Made by a program: the position numbers and the translations under genes. A stretch of 24,143 nt of DNA, taken from positions 1 to 24,143 of the forward strand of contig JBDSDH010000058.1 in assembly GCA_039920665.1 (NCBI GenBank). Reading direction: 5' to 3'. Shown piece by piece: positions 1 to 7,971 of this stretch (positions within the stretch are counted from its first letter, which is position 1; each line of letters starts with the position of its first letter). This DNA is from WLMZ01 sp039920665. GTDB lineage: Bacteria > Actinomycetota > Acidimicrobiia > Acidimicrobiales > Ilumatobacteraceae. The notes beneath the pieces were generated by a model. The model was not told where the DNA came from and did not search any database. It worked only from the letters and a program-made list of their open reading frames with translations.

Positions 1-740
1 GGCGGACGGTTGCGGTGAGCTCTCCCCAGGGTCGCTTCGAGTCTGATGCGGCCCGCGTCGACGGGCAGATCCTCGACTCGATCGAAGCGTACGGCAAGCA
101 CCTCTTCTACCACTGGGACAATGGTGACGTCGGCCATGTGCATCTCGGGTTGTTCGGCAAGTTTCGCATTACCAAGGGTACGGACGCTTCCCCACCGGTC
201 GGTATGGTGCGAATGCGATTGCAGTCCGATTTGGCCACGATCGACCTTGCCGGTCCGACCGATTGCAGCATCGGTACACCCGACGAGCGGAAGGAAATCA
301 TTGCTCGTCTGGGCCCTGACCCGCTCCGTCGTGACGCGAAGCCAGCCGTCGCGATCGAGAAGATGGCGAAGTCGAAAAAGGCGATCGGAGCCGTCCTGCT
401 CGATCAGAGTGTGCTCGCCGGTGTCGGCAACGTGTACCGCGCCGAAGCCTTGTTCGTCAACGGGATCAATCCGCACCGCGCCGGTCGAGACACGGACCCC
501 GTCGAACTGCAGGCACTGTGGACGACAATCGTGGCGATGCTGCGCAAGGGGGTCAAGGACAACCGGATCATCACGGTCGATCCGTCCGAATTGTCGATTC
601 CGAGGAGCGGCCGAGTGCGCCGTGGCGACGCCAACTACGTCTATCACCGAGACATCTGTCTGCGCTGCGGCACACCGATCCAGATTGCCCAACTCGCCGG
701 ACGGGCCTGCTATTTCTGTCCGATCTGCCAGCCGAACTGA
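1..740 (+). CDS. Fpg/Nei-family DNA glycosylase, 5' end cut by the window edge
   Basis: Base-excision-repair glycosylase/AP lyase that removes oxidised bases. The reading frame is open from base 3 at the left edge, so about 20-25 N-terminal residues are missing, including the catalytic Pro-Glu expected right after the initiator Met. The GTG at 15 is internal. What remains includes the beta-sandwich strand GKHLFYHW...VHLGLFGKF, the helix-two-turn-helix segment (LDQSVLAGVGNVYRAEALF) and a C-terminal zinc finger with CLRC and CPIC Cys pairs in the last 27 residues, with the conserved Arg of the finger (GRACYFC). The HxHLGLFG strand and the RSGRVRRGD segment resemble actinobacterial Nei more than MutM; this subfamily choice is inference. 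It ends 19 bases before the aldehyde dehydrogenase ATG, so the two may be cotranscribed. Confidence 0.9.
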   Translation, partial: RTVAVSSPQGRFESDAARVDGQILDSIEAYGKHLFYHWDNGDVGHVHLGLFGKFRITKGTDASPPVGMVRMRLQSDLATIDLAGPTDCSIGTPDERKEIIARLGPDPLRRDAKPAVAIEKMAKSKKAIGAVLLDQSVLAGVGNVYRAEALFVNGINPHRAGRDTDPVELQALWTTIVAMLRKGVKDNRIITVDPSELSIPRSGRVRRGDANYVYHRDICLRCGTPIQIAQLAGRACYFCPICQPN

Positions 741-759
741 CCGGGCGTAGGGTTGTCCC

Positions 760-2241
760 ATGACCGCTGTCGATTCCAATGTCGAAACGAACGACGATTC
801 CTCTGTTGATTCCAATGTCAAAGCAGCCGTTGACTCGGCGGCGATGGCAGATGAGCACATGACCTCGACGATTCCCGCAATCGTCGCCGACCTCCGTCAG
901 TCCTTCGATGCTGGCGTGCTGCGCACTCTTCAGTCGCGCCGCATCCAGCTCGATCAGCTGCGTCGGATGTTGGCCGAGCACGAGGACAAGATCATGGCTG
1001 CGCTCGAGATCGATCTCAACAAGGCTCCGATGGAGGCCTATGCGACCGAGATCGGATTGGTCCTCGCCGAGATCAAGTACGCGCTGAAGCACCTCGACTC
1101 GTGGTGCGCGTCGGACAAGGTCAAGGTCGGGTTGACGTTCAAACCGGGTTCCGCCGAAATCCGGCCAGAGCCGCTCGGCGTGGTGCTGATCATCGCCCCT
1201 TGGAATTACCCGGCCCAGTTGTTGCTGGCACCGCTCGTGGCCGCGATCGCAGCTGGCAACACCGTGGTCCTCAAGCCATCCGAGGTGGCCGCCGCGACAT
1301 CGAGCGTGATGGCCGAGCTGATCCCTCAGTACCTCGACGAGCGGATCGTCACCGTCGTGACCGGCGGGGTCGACGAGACGACCGAACTGCTCGCCCAACG
1401 CTTCGACCACATCTTCTACACCGGAAACGGCAACGTTGGCCGAATCGTGATGGCAGCTGCGGCGCAGCACCTCACGCCCGTCACGCTCGAGCTCGGCGGC
1501 AAGAGCCCGGCCATCGTCACCGCCGACGCGGACATCGAAGTCGCTGCCCGTCGGATCGCCTGGGGCAAGTTCGTCAATGCTGGCCAGACCTGCGTGGCGC
1601 CCGACTATGTGCTCGTCGACGCGTCCGTCGAGGACGCACTGATGGGCGCTTTACTGCGGGCCGTCCACGATTTCTACGGTGACGATCCGAAGCTCTCTTC
1701 CGACTACGGGCGGATCATCAACAGCAAGCATTGGGATCGCATCACGGGCCTGCTCGACGGTGGCGGCTTCGACTCCATCATCTGCGGCGGTCACGGCGAT
1801 CGGGTTGCGAAATACATTCCGCCGACCGTGCTGGCCGGCGTCCAACCGAATGCGCCGATCATGGCCGAAGAGATCTTCGGACCGATCCTTCCGGTCTTGG
1901 CGGTGGAGGGGCTCGACGACGCAATCGCCTTCGTCAACGGTCGTGACAAGCCCCTCGCGCTGTACATCTTCAGCTCCGACGCCGACGCAGTCGAACGCAC
2001 CATTGCCCGCACAAGCGCCGGAGGGGTTTGTGTCAACCACACGGTTCTGCACGTCGGTGTCGGCGAGCTGCCATTCGGCGGCGTCGGTGCGAGCGGGATG
2101 GGTGCCTACCACGGCAAGGCCGGATTCGACACGTTCACCCACCGCAAGTCGATTTTGACCAAGCCGGTACGCCCCGATCCTCCGATCATGTACCCGCCGT
2201 ACAAGGGCTGGAAGTACAAGCTGCTCCGTCGGGTGATGTGA
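760..2241 (+). CDS. Aldehyde dehydrogenase, class-3-like, NAD(P)-dependent
   Basis: Oxidises an aldehyde to the carboxylic acid with NAD(P)+; the substrate cannot be told from sequence. The 493-residue product carries the full ALDH set: PWNYPAQLLLAPL near the cofactor site, FYTGNGNVGRIV at the nucleotide-binding turn, the general base Glu244 in LELGGKSPAIV, the catalytic Cys278 in AGQTCVAPDYV and EEIFGPILPV further on. The short C-terminus ending in YKLLRR resembles ALDH3-type enzymes. The start is uncertain: the first 33 residues are low-complexity and contain VDSNV twice, while in-frame ATGs at 844 (residue 29) and 859 (residue 34) would give a length closer to the family's 450-460. None has a strong Shine-Dalgarno sequence; the longest frame is reported. 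Confidence 0.93.
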   Translation: MTAVDSNVETNDDSSVDSNVKAAVDSAAMADEHMTSTIPAIVADLRQSFDAGVLRTLQSRRIQLDQLRRMLAEHEDKIMAALEIDLNKAPMEAYATEIGLVLAEIKYALKHLDSWCASDKVKVGLTFKPGSAEIRPEPLGVVLIIAPWNYPAQLLLAPLVAAIAAGNTVVLKPSEVAAATSSVMAELIPQYLDERIVTVVTGGVDETTELLAQRFDHIFYTGNGNVGRIVMAAAAQHLTPVTLELGGKSPAIVTADADIEVAARRIAWGKFVNAGQTCVAPDYVLVDASVEDALMGALLRAVHDFYGDDPKLSSDYGRIINSKHWDRITGLLDGGGFDSIICGGHGDRVAKYIPPTVLAGVQPNAPIMAEEIFGPILPVLAVEGLDDAIAFVNGRDKPLALYIFSSDADAVERTIARTSAGGVCVNHTVLHVGVGELPFGGVGASGMGAYHGKAGFDTFTHRKSILTKPVRPDPPIMYPPYKGWKYKLLRRVM

Positions 2242-2263
2242 CATTGCGGATGTCGGCGGGTCG

Positions 2264-2722
2264 GTGACGGTGGCTTCCGATTGTGTCGCCCCGTGGCCGG
2301 ATGGAGCCCCTGGCGTGCTCGCGCTGCCATCCGGCAGACTCGTACGCGGACGCGGTTTGCGCCACTTGGCGACTCCGAGATCCGCGGATGGACTGGCCCC
2401 GACATTCGGGGTGTACCTGCTCGGTGGAAATCCTCCCACGACGTCGTGGGAGAGCGTCTGGATCGAATGGCCCGACTTTCGACTGCCGAGGGATCGCTCC
2501 GGCGCCGCCGCGACACTGCGCGCAGCGTGGGGTCGTCTTGCCGCCGATCGGGTCGAGGTGGCGTGTGGCGGCGGTCTCGGCCGAACTGGAACCGCCCTCG
2601 CCTACCTCGCCGTGATTGACGGCCTGCCCGCAGTGGATGCCGTGCGCTACGTGCGAACCCACTACAACGGTCATGCGGTGGAAACGCCGTTGCAGCGCCG
2701 TTCCGTCGAACGGTTCAGCTGA
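2264..2722 (+). CDS. Small protein-tyrosine / dual-specificity phosphatase-like protein
   Basis: A 152-residue protein with the hallmarks of the Cys-based phosphatase superfamily. The phosphate-binding loop is C101-GGGLG-R107-TG (C-X5-R, then T/S), preceded by a hydrophobic strand (VEVA). A W69-P70-D71 tripeptide about 30 residues upstream fits the general-acid WPD loop. The C-terminal helix (VRYVRTHYNGHAVETPLQ) matches the usual VR..R...VET..Q stretch of the fold. It probably removes phosphate from phosphoproteins or another small phosphorylated substrate in the cytoplasm; the target is unknown. The start is GTG 2264, the first start after an in-frame stop at 2234; GTG 2270 is an alternative. 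It follows the aldehyde dehydrogenase by 22 bases and overlaps the convergent SRPBCC gene by 8 bases. The usual His before the catalytic Cys is Ala here. Confidence 0.75.
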   Translation: MTVASDCVAPWPDGAPGVLALPSGRLVRGRGLRHLATPRSADGLAPTFGVYLLGGNPPTTSWESVWIEWPDFRLPRDRSGAAATLRAAWGRLAADRVEVACGGGLGRTGTALAYLAVIDGLPAVDAVRYVRTHYNGHAVETPLQRRSVERFS

Positions 2723-3158
2723 CGATTCGACCGTCGAGTGCTTCGGCGAGTCCCTCGGCCGCCTTGTCACCGATGCGTTTGAAGACGAGCCGTAGTCCGA
2801 GATCGGCGATCTTCAACCATCCCTTCAGTTGGAGGTCGGCATCGTAGGTGACCAAGGTTGCTTCGCCGTCGGTGCGCACCGAGATCCGGTCGTCCGACGT
2901 GAGGGTCTTGGTCTCGGCTCTGGCGAGGAAACCGGAGTGTGGGGTGAACTCGATCACCGAGTAGGGCAGGACGAGATCCCTGCCCGGACCCTTCGCGGTC
3001 AGTTCGTACTCGGCCCCGATTCCGGGGCCGTCGCCGACCTTCTGAACTGCTCGTTTGGTGCCTGGGTCCCACGAGGTGAAATTGCGCATGTCGCTCATAT
3101 AGTCGAAGGCGTCCTCGACCGAGCGTTCGGTGCGGATCGTCGTTGTGTATCTGGCCAT
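2715..3158 (-). CDS. SRPBCC-fold (START/polyketide cyclase-like) protein
   Basis: A 147-residue protein that starts with a beta strand (ARYTTTIRTERSVEDAFDYMSDMRNFTSWDPG), the usual opening of SRPBCC/polyketide-cyclase-like proteins, where strand 1 is followed by the helix pair that frames a hydrophobic ligand cavity. It continues with alternating strands and ends in a long helix (LVFKRIGDKAAEGLAEAL) that would close the cavity. No catalytic residue set can be assigned; many members bind lipids or act as uncharacterised stress proteins. The start is ATG 3158; a GTG at 3194 in the same frame would add 12 residues without fold resemblance. It is last in the minus-strand series and ends inside the 3' end of the convergent phosphatase gene. 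Confidence 0.8.
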   Translation of the reverse strand: MARYTTTIRTERSVEDAFDYMSDMRNFTSWDPGTKRAVQKVGDGPGIGAEYELTAKGPGRDLVLPYSVIEFTPHSGFLARAETKTLTSDDRISVRTDGEATLVTYDADLQLKGWLKIADLGLRLVFKRIGDKAAEGLAEALDGRIVS

Positions 3159-3472
3159 GGTGAGCGCTGTTCCCGCCACGTCCGGGTCCCACACCTCGAT
3201 CCAGCATGGCCTCTGTCACGACCGGGATCGACCCACCAGCCGTGTTCGGCGAGTGCCGCCTGCATTCCGGCGCGAGCCGATGCGTCGACCGTCGTCGGGT
3301 CGATCGGGTGGACTGAAGCGATCATCGCGCCGACGCGCTCCCAGTCGATCGATGCGTCGGGGTCGACATCGATCCGGTGCCAGGCCGTGATGCTCGCGGC
3401 ATGTGTGGCCGCGGCGACGAGCTGTTCGAGTTCGCCCGGCATTTCGTCGACCAGCGGCAGCGGATCGAACAC
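3095..3472 (-). CDS. Unrecognised short ORF downstream of glcE; 3' half doubtful
   Basis: GTG 3472 lies 6 bases after the glcE stop, as expected for a coupled gene. From 3472 to about 3225 the codons are G/C-ending like those of the neighbours and encode a plausible helical protein (DEMPGELEQLVAAATHAAS...WERVGAMIASVHPID). After that the frame fills with AGA, AGG, TGT, GGA and CCA codons and a basic, unstructured translation, and it runs 64 bases into the SRPBCC gene. The good codon pattern moves instead to the SRPBCC frame. The true gene may therefore be shorter, be shifted by a small indel near 3203-3240, or be a remnant. I do not recognise a family. Confidence 0.35.
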   Translation of the reverse strand: MFDPLPLVDEMPGELEQLVAAATHAASITAWHRIDVDPDASIDWERVGAMIASVHPIDPTTVDASARAGMQAALAEHGWWVDPGRDRGHAGSRCGTRTWREQRSPWPDTQRRSAPNARSRTPSTI

Positions 3473-3478
3473 GCGTGG

Positions 3479-4354
3479 TCAGCCGGCCAGGACATCGACA
3501 CCGGGATTGAACCGGCCGGTGGGATCGAACTCGTGCTTCATTCGCTGATGGAGCGCAGTGATCGCCGACGATACGACGCGCCGCGGCGCAGGCTGGGTGT
3601 GGTGCACGACCCCGACCCCGATCTCAGCGACGAAGCCGGCGCTACCGGTCAACGAACGGAGCGACGAAGGCGTCATCGACCAGCGGGCGGCGCTCGGTTG
3701 CTTGGGCGGGCCGATGGTCGGTTCGAGATGGGCGAGGCGAGACTGCTCGTCGATGTCGTCGGGGTGGCCCTCGAGCAGGACCCACGTGGATTCGCCGTCC
3801 CACAGCACCGACACCGGCCGATACAGATCGGCGAGGATCGTCCACGGATCGCCGGTACTGACGAACCACTGCGAAGCGGCGGGCAGCGGGCGAGTTCGCA
3901 AGATGACCGAGCCGAGAAAGCCGAGCGTGCCGAACGACCCAACGAGCAGTCGGCACAGGTCGAACCCGGAAACGTTCTTGACCGTCGGCCCTCCGGCCTT
4001 GACGATCTCACCGATCGCCGAGACGTAGTGAGTCTCGAGCAATGCGTCGCGCATGTGGCCGTAGCCCAGTCGGCGGATATCGCTGTGTCCGACTGCGAGC
4101 GCGCCGCCGACGGTGCCCGATCGCGGCAGGGCAATGCACTGACCGTGTTCAGCCAGCGCAGCGTCGAGGTCGGCGACGAGCGTCGCGGCACCACACGAGA
4201 CGGTCATTTCGTCGGCCTGGATCCACTCGACTCCTGCCGGGGCCGACACGGTTCGAACGCCGGGGACTGCGCCACGTCGCGTGCCCACTCCGGCGATGGT
4301 CACGAACCCAGCATCGAGACCGCCGACCTCGGTCGCGAAAGCACTCAGATCCAC
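3479..4354 (-). CDS. glcE: GlcE-like FAD-binding subunit of (S)-glycolate/lactate oxidase
   Basis: Second FAD-binding (PCMH-type) subunit of the glycolate dehydrogenase complex, which oxidises glycolate or a related 2-hydroxy acid to the 2-oxo acid. The diagnostic FAD-domain stretches are LPRSGTVGGALAVG (about residues 77-90) and KNVSGFDLCRLLVGSFGTLG (about 126-145). The C-terminus FDPTGRFNPG is the typical family ending. With GTG 4354 as start the product has 291 residues, shorter than the roughly 350 of E. coli GlcE, mainly in the N-terminal and substrate-side parts. This start overlaps the glcD stop by 10 bases, which suggests coupling; a GTG at 4387 would give a 43-base overlap and a poor N-terminus. 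No GlcF iron-sulfur subunit gene follows. Confidence 0.85.
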   Translation of the reverse strand: MDLSAFATEVGGLDAGFVTIAGVGTRRGAVPGVRTVSAPAGVEWIQADEMTVSCGAATLVADLDAALAEHGQCIALPRSGTVGGALAVGHSDIRRLGYGHMRDALLETHYVSAIGEIVKAGGPTVKNVSGFDLCRLLVGSFGTLGFLGSVILRTRPLPAASQWFVSTGDPWTILADLYRPVSVLWDGESTWVLLEGHPDDIDEQSRLAHLEPTIGPPKQPSAARWSMTPSSLRSLTGSAGFVAEIGVGVVHHTQPAPRRVVSSAITALHQRMKHEFDPTGRFNPGVDVLAG

Positions 4355-5808
4355 GCGCCCTCCGGGACGTGATGAGCATCGCCACAAGCCGACGGGCTCG
4401 GCAACACCTTGGTCGGATTGGCGAGACCGGTCGGATCGAACGCTGCCCGCATCGAACCCTGCGCAGCGAGATCGGCCGGGGCGAACATCAACGGCATGTA
4501 GTCACGCTTCTCGAGCCCGATCCCGTGCTCGCCACTGAGCACTCCTCCGGCAGCAACCGAGACCCGTACGATCTCCTCGCCGGCGGCATGGACCCGGTCC
4601 ATCACCCCGGGCTCGCGCTTGTCGAACACGAGCAGCGGGTGCAGATTGCCGTCACCGGCATGGAACACGTTCATCACCAACAGTTGATGACGTTCGGCGA
4701 TCTCGTAGACCTGGTTGAGCACTTCGGGCAACTTGCGTCGTGGCACGACAGTGTCGTGGAGGTAGTAGTTCGGCTTGATCCGAGCGATCGCGCCGAATGC
4801 TGTCTTGCGACCCTTCCACAGCAGTGCTCGCTCGGCTTCGTCCTGGGCGACGCGCACTGTACGAGCTCGGTGGGCACGGCCGATCGCAATGATCCGGGCG
4901 ACCTCGTCCTCGAGCGCGTGGGGCAGGCCGGCGACCTCGACGAGCAGGATCGCCGCTGCATCCATCGGCAGCCCGGCATGGATGTACTCCTCGACCGCCC
5001 GAGTGCACAGCGCGTCCATCATCTCCAGCGCGGCGGGCACCATCCCGTCGGCGATGATCGCGCTGACGGTCGCAGCGCCGTCTTCAACAGACTCGTAGTC
5101 GAGCAACATTGTCCGTACCATCGGCGGGTTCTGGCTGAGCCGCACGCAGATCCGGGTCGCGATGCCGAACATGCCCTCGCTGCCGACGAAGCATCCACGC
5201 AGATCGAACCCGAGTGGATCGGCGTCCTCGCCACCGATCGTGACGATGTCGCCTTCGGGGAGTACGACCTCCATCGCCAGGATGTGCGCCGATGTGACGC
5301 CGTCGGCGAGACAGTGAGGCCCGCCGGAGTTGTTGGCCACGTTGCCACCGATGGTGCAGCTCTGTTGGCTGCTCGGGTCGGGCGCGAAGTGCAACCCGAG
5401 GTGCTCGACCGACCTGGTCAGATCCAGGTTCAGCACCCCTGGTTCGACCCAGGCCGATCGCGACGCAGCATCGACCGAGATGATCCGATTCATTTTCGCC
5501 AGCGAGATCACGACTGCACCATCGAGAGGGGTCGCTCCTCCGGCGAGACCGGTGCCGGAACCACGCGCGACCCACGGTCGTCGGTGGCGCACGCATGCCT
5601 GAATCGCAGCCTGGACCTCGGAGGTCGTCAGCGGAAACACCACGACGGACGCATCGCCGTCGAAGTTCGATGCATCGCGCCGATACAACCTGAGCTCTGC
5701 GCTGCCGATGCGGACCCGGTCGGGGGCCAGCGCACGGCGAAGATCATCGAGCAGGTCGGAGTCCGCTGGACCGACGCCGGTGGACGATGCCGGCAAGGTC
5801 GAAGTCAT
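4345..5808 (-). CDS. glcD: GlcD-like FAD-linked oxidase subunit of glycolate/2-hydroxyacid dehydrogenase
   Basis: Flavoprotein subunit that dehydrogenates glycolate, D-lactate or a similar 2-hydroxy acid. The 487 residues match the family's length. The PCMH-type FAD domain contains VARGSGTGLAGGATPL (about 80-95), SCTIGGNVANNSGGPHCLADG (about 150-170) and GCFVGSEGMFGIAT. The C-terminal FAD-oxidase domain contains NVFHAGDGNLHPLLVFD and GEHGIGLEKRDYM, which carry the conserved histidines near the substrate and metal site, and ends with FDPTGLANPTKVLP. ATG 5808 overlaps the stop of the preceding small membrane-protein gene by 4 bases (ATGA). In E. coli GlcD works with GlcE and GlcF; only D and E are visible here, so the electron acceptor is unclear. 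D-lactate dehydrogenase activity is an alternative. Confidence 0.9.
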   Translation of the reverse strand: MTSTLPASSTGVGPADSDLLDDLRRALAPDRVRIGSAELRLYRRDASNFDGDASVVVFPLTTSEVQAAIQACVRHRRPWVARGSGTGLAGGATPLDGAVVISLAKMNRIISVDAASRSAWVEPGVLNLDLTRSVEHLGLHFAPDPSSQQSCTIGGNVANNSGGPHCLADGVTSAHILAMEVVLPEGDIVTIGGEDADPLGFDLRGCFVGSEGMFGIATRICVRLSQNPPMVRTMLLDYESVEDGAATVSAIIADGMVPAALEMMDALCTRAVEEYIHAGLPMDAAAILLVEVAGLPHALEDEVARIIAIGRAHRARTVRVAQDEAERALLWKGRKTAFGAIARIKPNYYLHDTVVPRRKLPEVLNQVYEIAERHQLLVMNVFHAGDGNLHPLLVFDKREPGVMDRVHAAGEEIVRVSVAAGGVLSGEHGIGLEKRDYMPLMFAPADLAAQGSMRAAFDPTGLANPTKVLPSPSACGDAHHVPEGAWI

Positions 5809-6233
5809 GCCTCGCTACGCGGATTGTGGGAGTTGCGCGTGCTGCGAGGACGGCGGCTGTTCCGGCGCGGTCCGACTTGTTCGTTGTCGCGTACCTGGCG
5901 CAACACGATCACCTGACCCGGCTCAACCGGATGCCCGTCGACCACGATCTGGTCGTCGGCCGACAACGGATCGGCGAGTTCTTCGGCGATCGGTGCTGTC
6001 GTGCCGTGCAGCCGCGCCTTGAGCTCGGCTTCTTTGGCCTTCATTGCCTGGCGTCCATCGCGCACGGCTTCGACCACGTCGTTGCGTCGGTCGCGCACCT
6101 TGGCCACTGCAGATTTGGCGACATTGACGGGCGCCAATTGCGCCGCTGTGGCCTTGACCTTTCGCTTGGCGTAACCGGTGCCGGCCACTCCGGCCACGGC
6201 TCCGCTCACGAACCACGTCACTCGCTTCATCAT
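5805..6233 (-). CDS. Small single-span membrane protein (DUF6167-like by position)
   Basis: A 142-residue protein with one N-terminal hydrophobic segment (VTWFVSGAVAGVAGTGY, residues 5-21) followed at once by basic residues (AKRKVK), then a charged helical region rich in Lys, Arg and Glu (VRDRRNDVVEAVRDGRQAMKAKEAELKARL) that may form a coiled coil. The end is basic and probably disordered. In many actinobacteria the order rarA - DUF948 protein - DUF6167 protein - alaS is seen, and this gene has the matching place and architecture; that assignment is inference. Its ATG overlaps the DUF948 stop by 4 bases and has a full Shine-Dalgarno sequence, AAGGAGGT, 6 bases upstream. A second ATG follows directly. 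glcD follows where alaS would be expected. Function unknown. Confidence 0.72.
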   Translation of the reverse strand: MMKRVTWFVSGAVAGVAGTGYAKRKVKATAAQLAPVNVAKSAVAKVRDRRNDVVEAVRDGRQAMKAKEAELKARLHGTTAPIAEELADPLSADDQIVVDGHPVEPGQVIVLRQVRDNEQVGPRRNSRRPRSTRNSHNPRSEA

Positions 6234-6637
6234 CGGCGGACCTCCTTGTCGTTCTGACGATCGGGCTGGCGTCGCAACCGGCGAAACGTGCGCTGGGTAC
6301 CGGTTGCGATACCTGCAGCTTTGATGACCGGTGCCGACAGCGCTGCGCGGGCGACGCGACTGCCGCCGCTCACGGCACCGCTGATTGCTTCGGCGGATCC
6401 GAGCACTCGGTCGAACCGTTCGAGGTCGACGCGAGCCTCACGCATCGCAGCCCGGGCCTGATCGCTGCTGGACTGCAGTTCGGTGAGCAATGGACGGGTC
6501 TCGTTGCGCAGCGATTCGACCTCAGCACGCAGCGAGCGCAGTGTGTCGAGCACTCGCAGCAGCACGACGATGAGCGCTGCGAATCCGATCGAGCAGAGCA
6601 CCGTCGCAAGTACCATTGCCAGTTCTCCGGCGCTCAT
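6230..6637 (-). CDS. DUF948-like membrane-anchored coiled-coil protein
   Basis: A 135-residue protein with an N-terminal membrane segment (residues 7-27, VLATVLCSIGFAALIVVLLRV) and a long amphipathic helix (LRSLRAEVESLRNETRPLLTELQSSSDQARAAMREARVDLERFDRVL) typical of DUF948 proteins, then a basic tail. The anchor would leave the coiled coil outside the lipid phase; its role is not established for the family. Its start lies in ATGAGATGAGC: the rarA stop and this ATG overlap by 4 bases, and GAGGTG inside the rarA coding sequence serves as ribosome-binding site. Such linkage downstream of rarA is common in actinobacteria. Confidence 0.8.
   Translation of the reverse strand: MSAGELAMVLATVLCSIGFAALIVVLLRVLDTLRSLRAEVESLRNETRPLLTELQSSSDQARAAMREARVDLERFDRVLGSAEAISGAVSGGSRVARAALSAPVIKAAGIATGTQRTFRRLRRQPDRQNDKEVRR
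6240..6247 (-). promoter_or_regulatory. Full-consensus ribosome-binding site of the small membrane-protein gene
   Basis: AAGGAGGT on the minus strand, 6 bases before ATG 6233. It is the strongest Shine-Dalgarno sequence I see in the window and fixes the start inside the ATGATG pair, even though the gene already overlaps its upstream neighbour. Confidence 0.7.
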
Positions 6638-7971
6638 CTCATCACCTCGTCGGGAGCCACGTCAGCAGCCAACTCGGACCCCGTGTCGAGGCGATCGTCA
6701 TGTCGTGCCTGCATCCGCTCTGCCACCTCTCGTTCGAAACCATGCCGGGTCGGTTCGTACAGCGAACCGGCGGCCAATTCGTCGGGGCCGTACTGCTGGC
6801 GAACCCACCCACGGGGATCATCGTGAGGGTACACGTAGGTCGTGCCGTGGCCGAGAGATGTCGCTCCCTGATAGTGCGCATCGCGCAGGTGAGCCGGGAC
6901 TTCTCCGATCATCCCGTCCTTGACCAACGTGCGTGCATTCCAGATCCCGAGCGCCGCCCGGTTGCTCTTGGGCGCGGTGGCGAGGTGGACCACGGCCTGG
7001 GCCAGATTGAGCTGACCCTCCGGCAGCCCGACGTGTTCGATTGCGTGGGCAGCGGCGACGGCGATGACCAGCGATTGGGGATCTGCCATCCCGATGTCTT
7101 CACTGGCGAGAATGATGAGTCGCCGAGCAATGAAACGGGCGTCCTCTCCCGCTTCCAGCATCCGTGCCAACCAGTACAGGCCAGCGTCGACGTCGCTGCC
7201 CCGAATGCTCTTGATGAATGCGCTGATCACGTCGTAGTGATCGTCGCGGCCGTAGCGCAGCGCACTCGTGCCGAGCGCTGACTCGACGTGCTCGATCGTC
7301 ATCTGGTCCGGATACGCCAGCGCACATGCCACCTCGAGTGCCGTGAGCACCTGGCGTCCGTCGCCGCCGGAGCGGTCGGCGAGCAGATCGATCGCAGCGG
7401 GTGACGCCGTGATGCTCTCCGACGCCAAACCCCGTCTGATCAGTTCGGCGATCGCGACACGGTCCAGCGGCTCGAGCCGAAACAGCGTGCTCCGACTGCG
7501 CAGCGGCGGATTGACCTCGAAGAACGGATTCTCGGTGGTTGCACCGATCAAGGTGAGGGTGCCGTCCTCGACGGCGGGCAGCAGCGCATCCTGCTGACTC
7601 TTGGAGAAGCGATGGATCTCATCGAGGAACAGGATCGTGCCCCGGCCGTGTTCGCCGAGGCGCTGCCGGGCTCGTTCGATCACCTCGCGCACATCTTTGA
7701 CGCCGGCCGTCACGGCGGACAGTTGCTCGAACGCGCGCTTGGTGCTTCCTGCGATCGCCAGCGCGAGCGTGGTCTTGCCGGTGCCTGGAGGTCCCCAGAA
7801 GATCGCCGAGGTGAGCCGGTCCTGTTCGACCAGCCGACGCAGCGGGCGGCCCGGTCCAACGAGGTGGGTCTGACCGACGACCTCGTCGAGAGTACGTGGG
7901 CGCAGCCGTGCCGCGAGCGGCGCTTGCTGGCGGAGCCGATCCGCGGCGGCGCTGCTGAACAGGTCGCTCAC
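6634..7971 (-). CDS. rarA: Replication-associated recombination protein A (RarA/MgsA), AAA+ ATPase
   Basis: Clamp-loader-like AAA+ ATPase that acts at stalled replication forks. It has LAARLRPRTLDEVVGQ near the N-terminus, Walker A GPPGTGKT (60-67), Walker B ILFLDEIH (113-120), sensor 1 IGATTENPFFEVN and the C-terminal tetramerisation domain with DVDAGLYWLARMLEAGEDARFIARRLIILASEDIG, which is diagnostic for this family. The start chosen is GTG 7971, which overlaps the Nudix stop as GTGA and gives 445 residues, a normal length. The open frame continues upstream to 8049, but that N-terminus is antisense-like basic sequence inside the Nudix gene. Confidence 0.96.
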   Translation of the reverse strand: MSDLFSSAAADRLRQQAPLAARLRPRTLDEVVGQTHLVGPGRPLRRLVEQDRLTSAIFWGPPGTGKTTLALAIAGSTKRAFEQLSAVTAGVKDVREVIERARQRLGEHGRGTILFLDEIHRFSKSQQDALLPAVEDGTLTLIGATTENPFFEVNPPLRSRSTLFRLEPLDRVAIAELIRRGLASESITASPAAIDLLADRSGGDGRQVLTALEVACALAYPDQMTIEHVESALGTSALRYGRDDHYDVISAFIKSIRGSDVDAGLYWLARMLEAGEDARFIARRLIILASEDIGMADPQSLVIAVAAAHAIEHVGLPEGQLNLAQAVVHLATAPKSNRAALGIWNARTLVKDGMIGEVPAHLRDAHYQGATSLGHGTTYVYPHDDPRGWVRQQYGPDELAAGSLYEPTRHGFEREVAERMQARHDDRLDTGSELAADVAPDEVMR

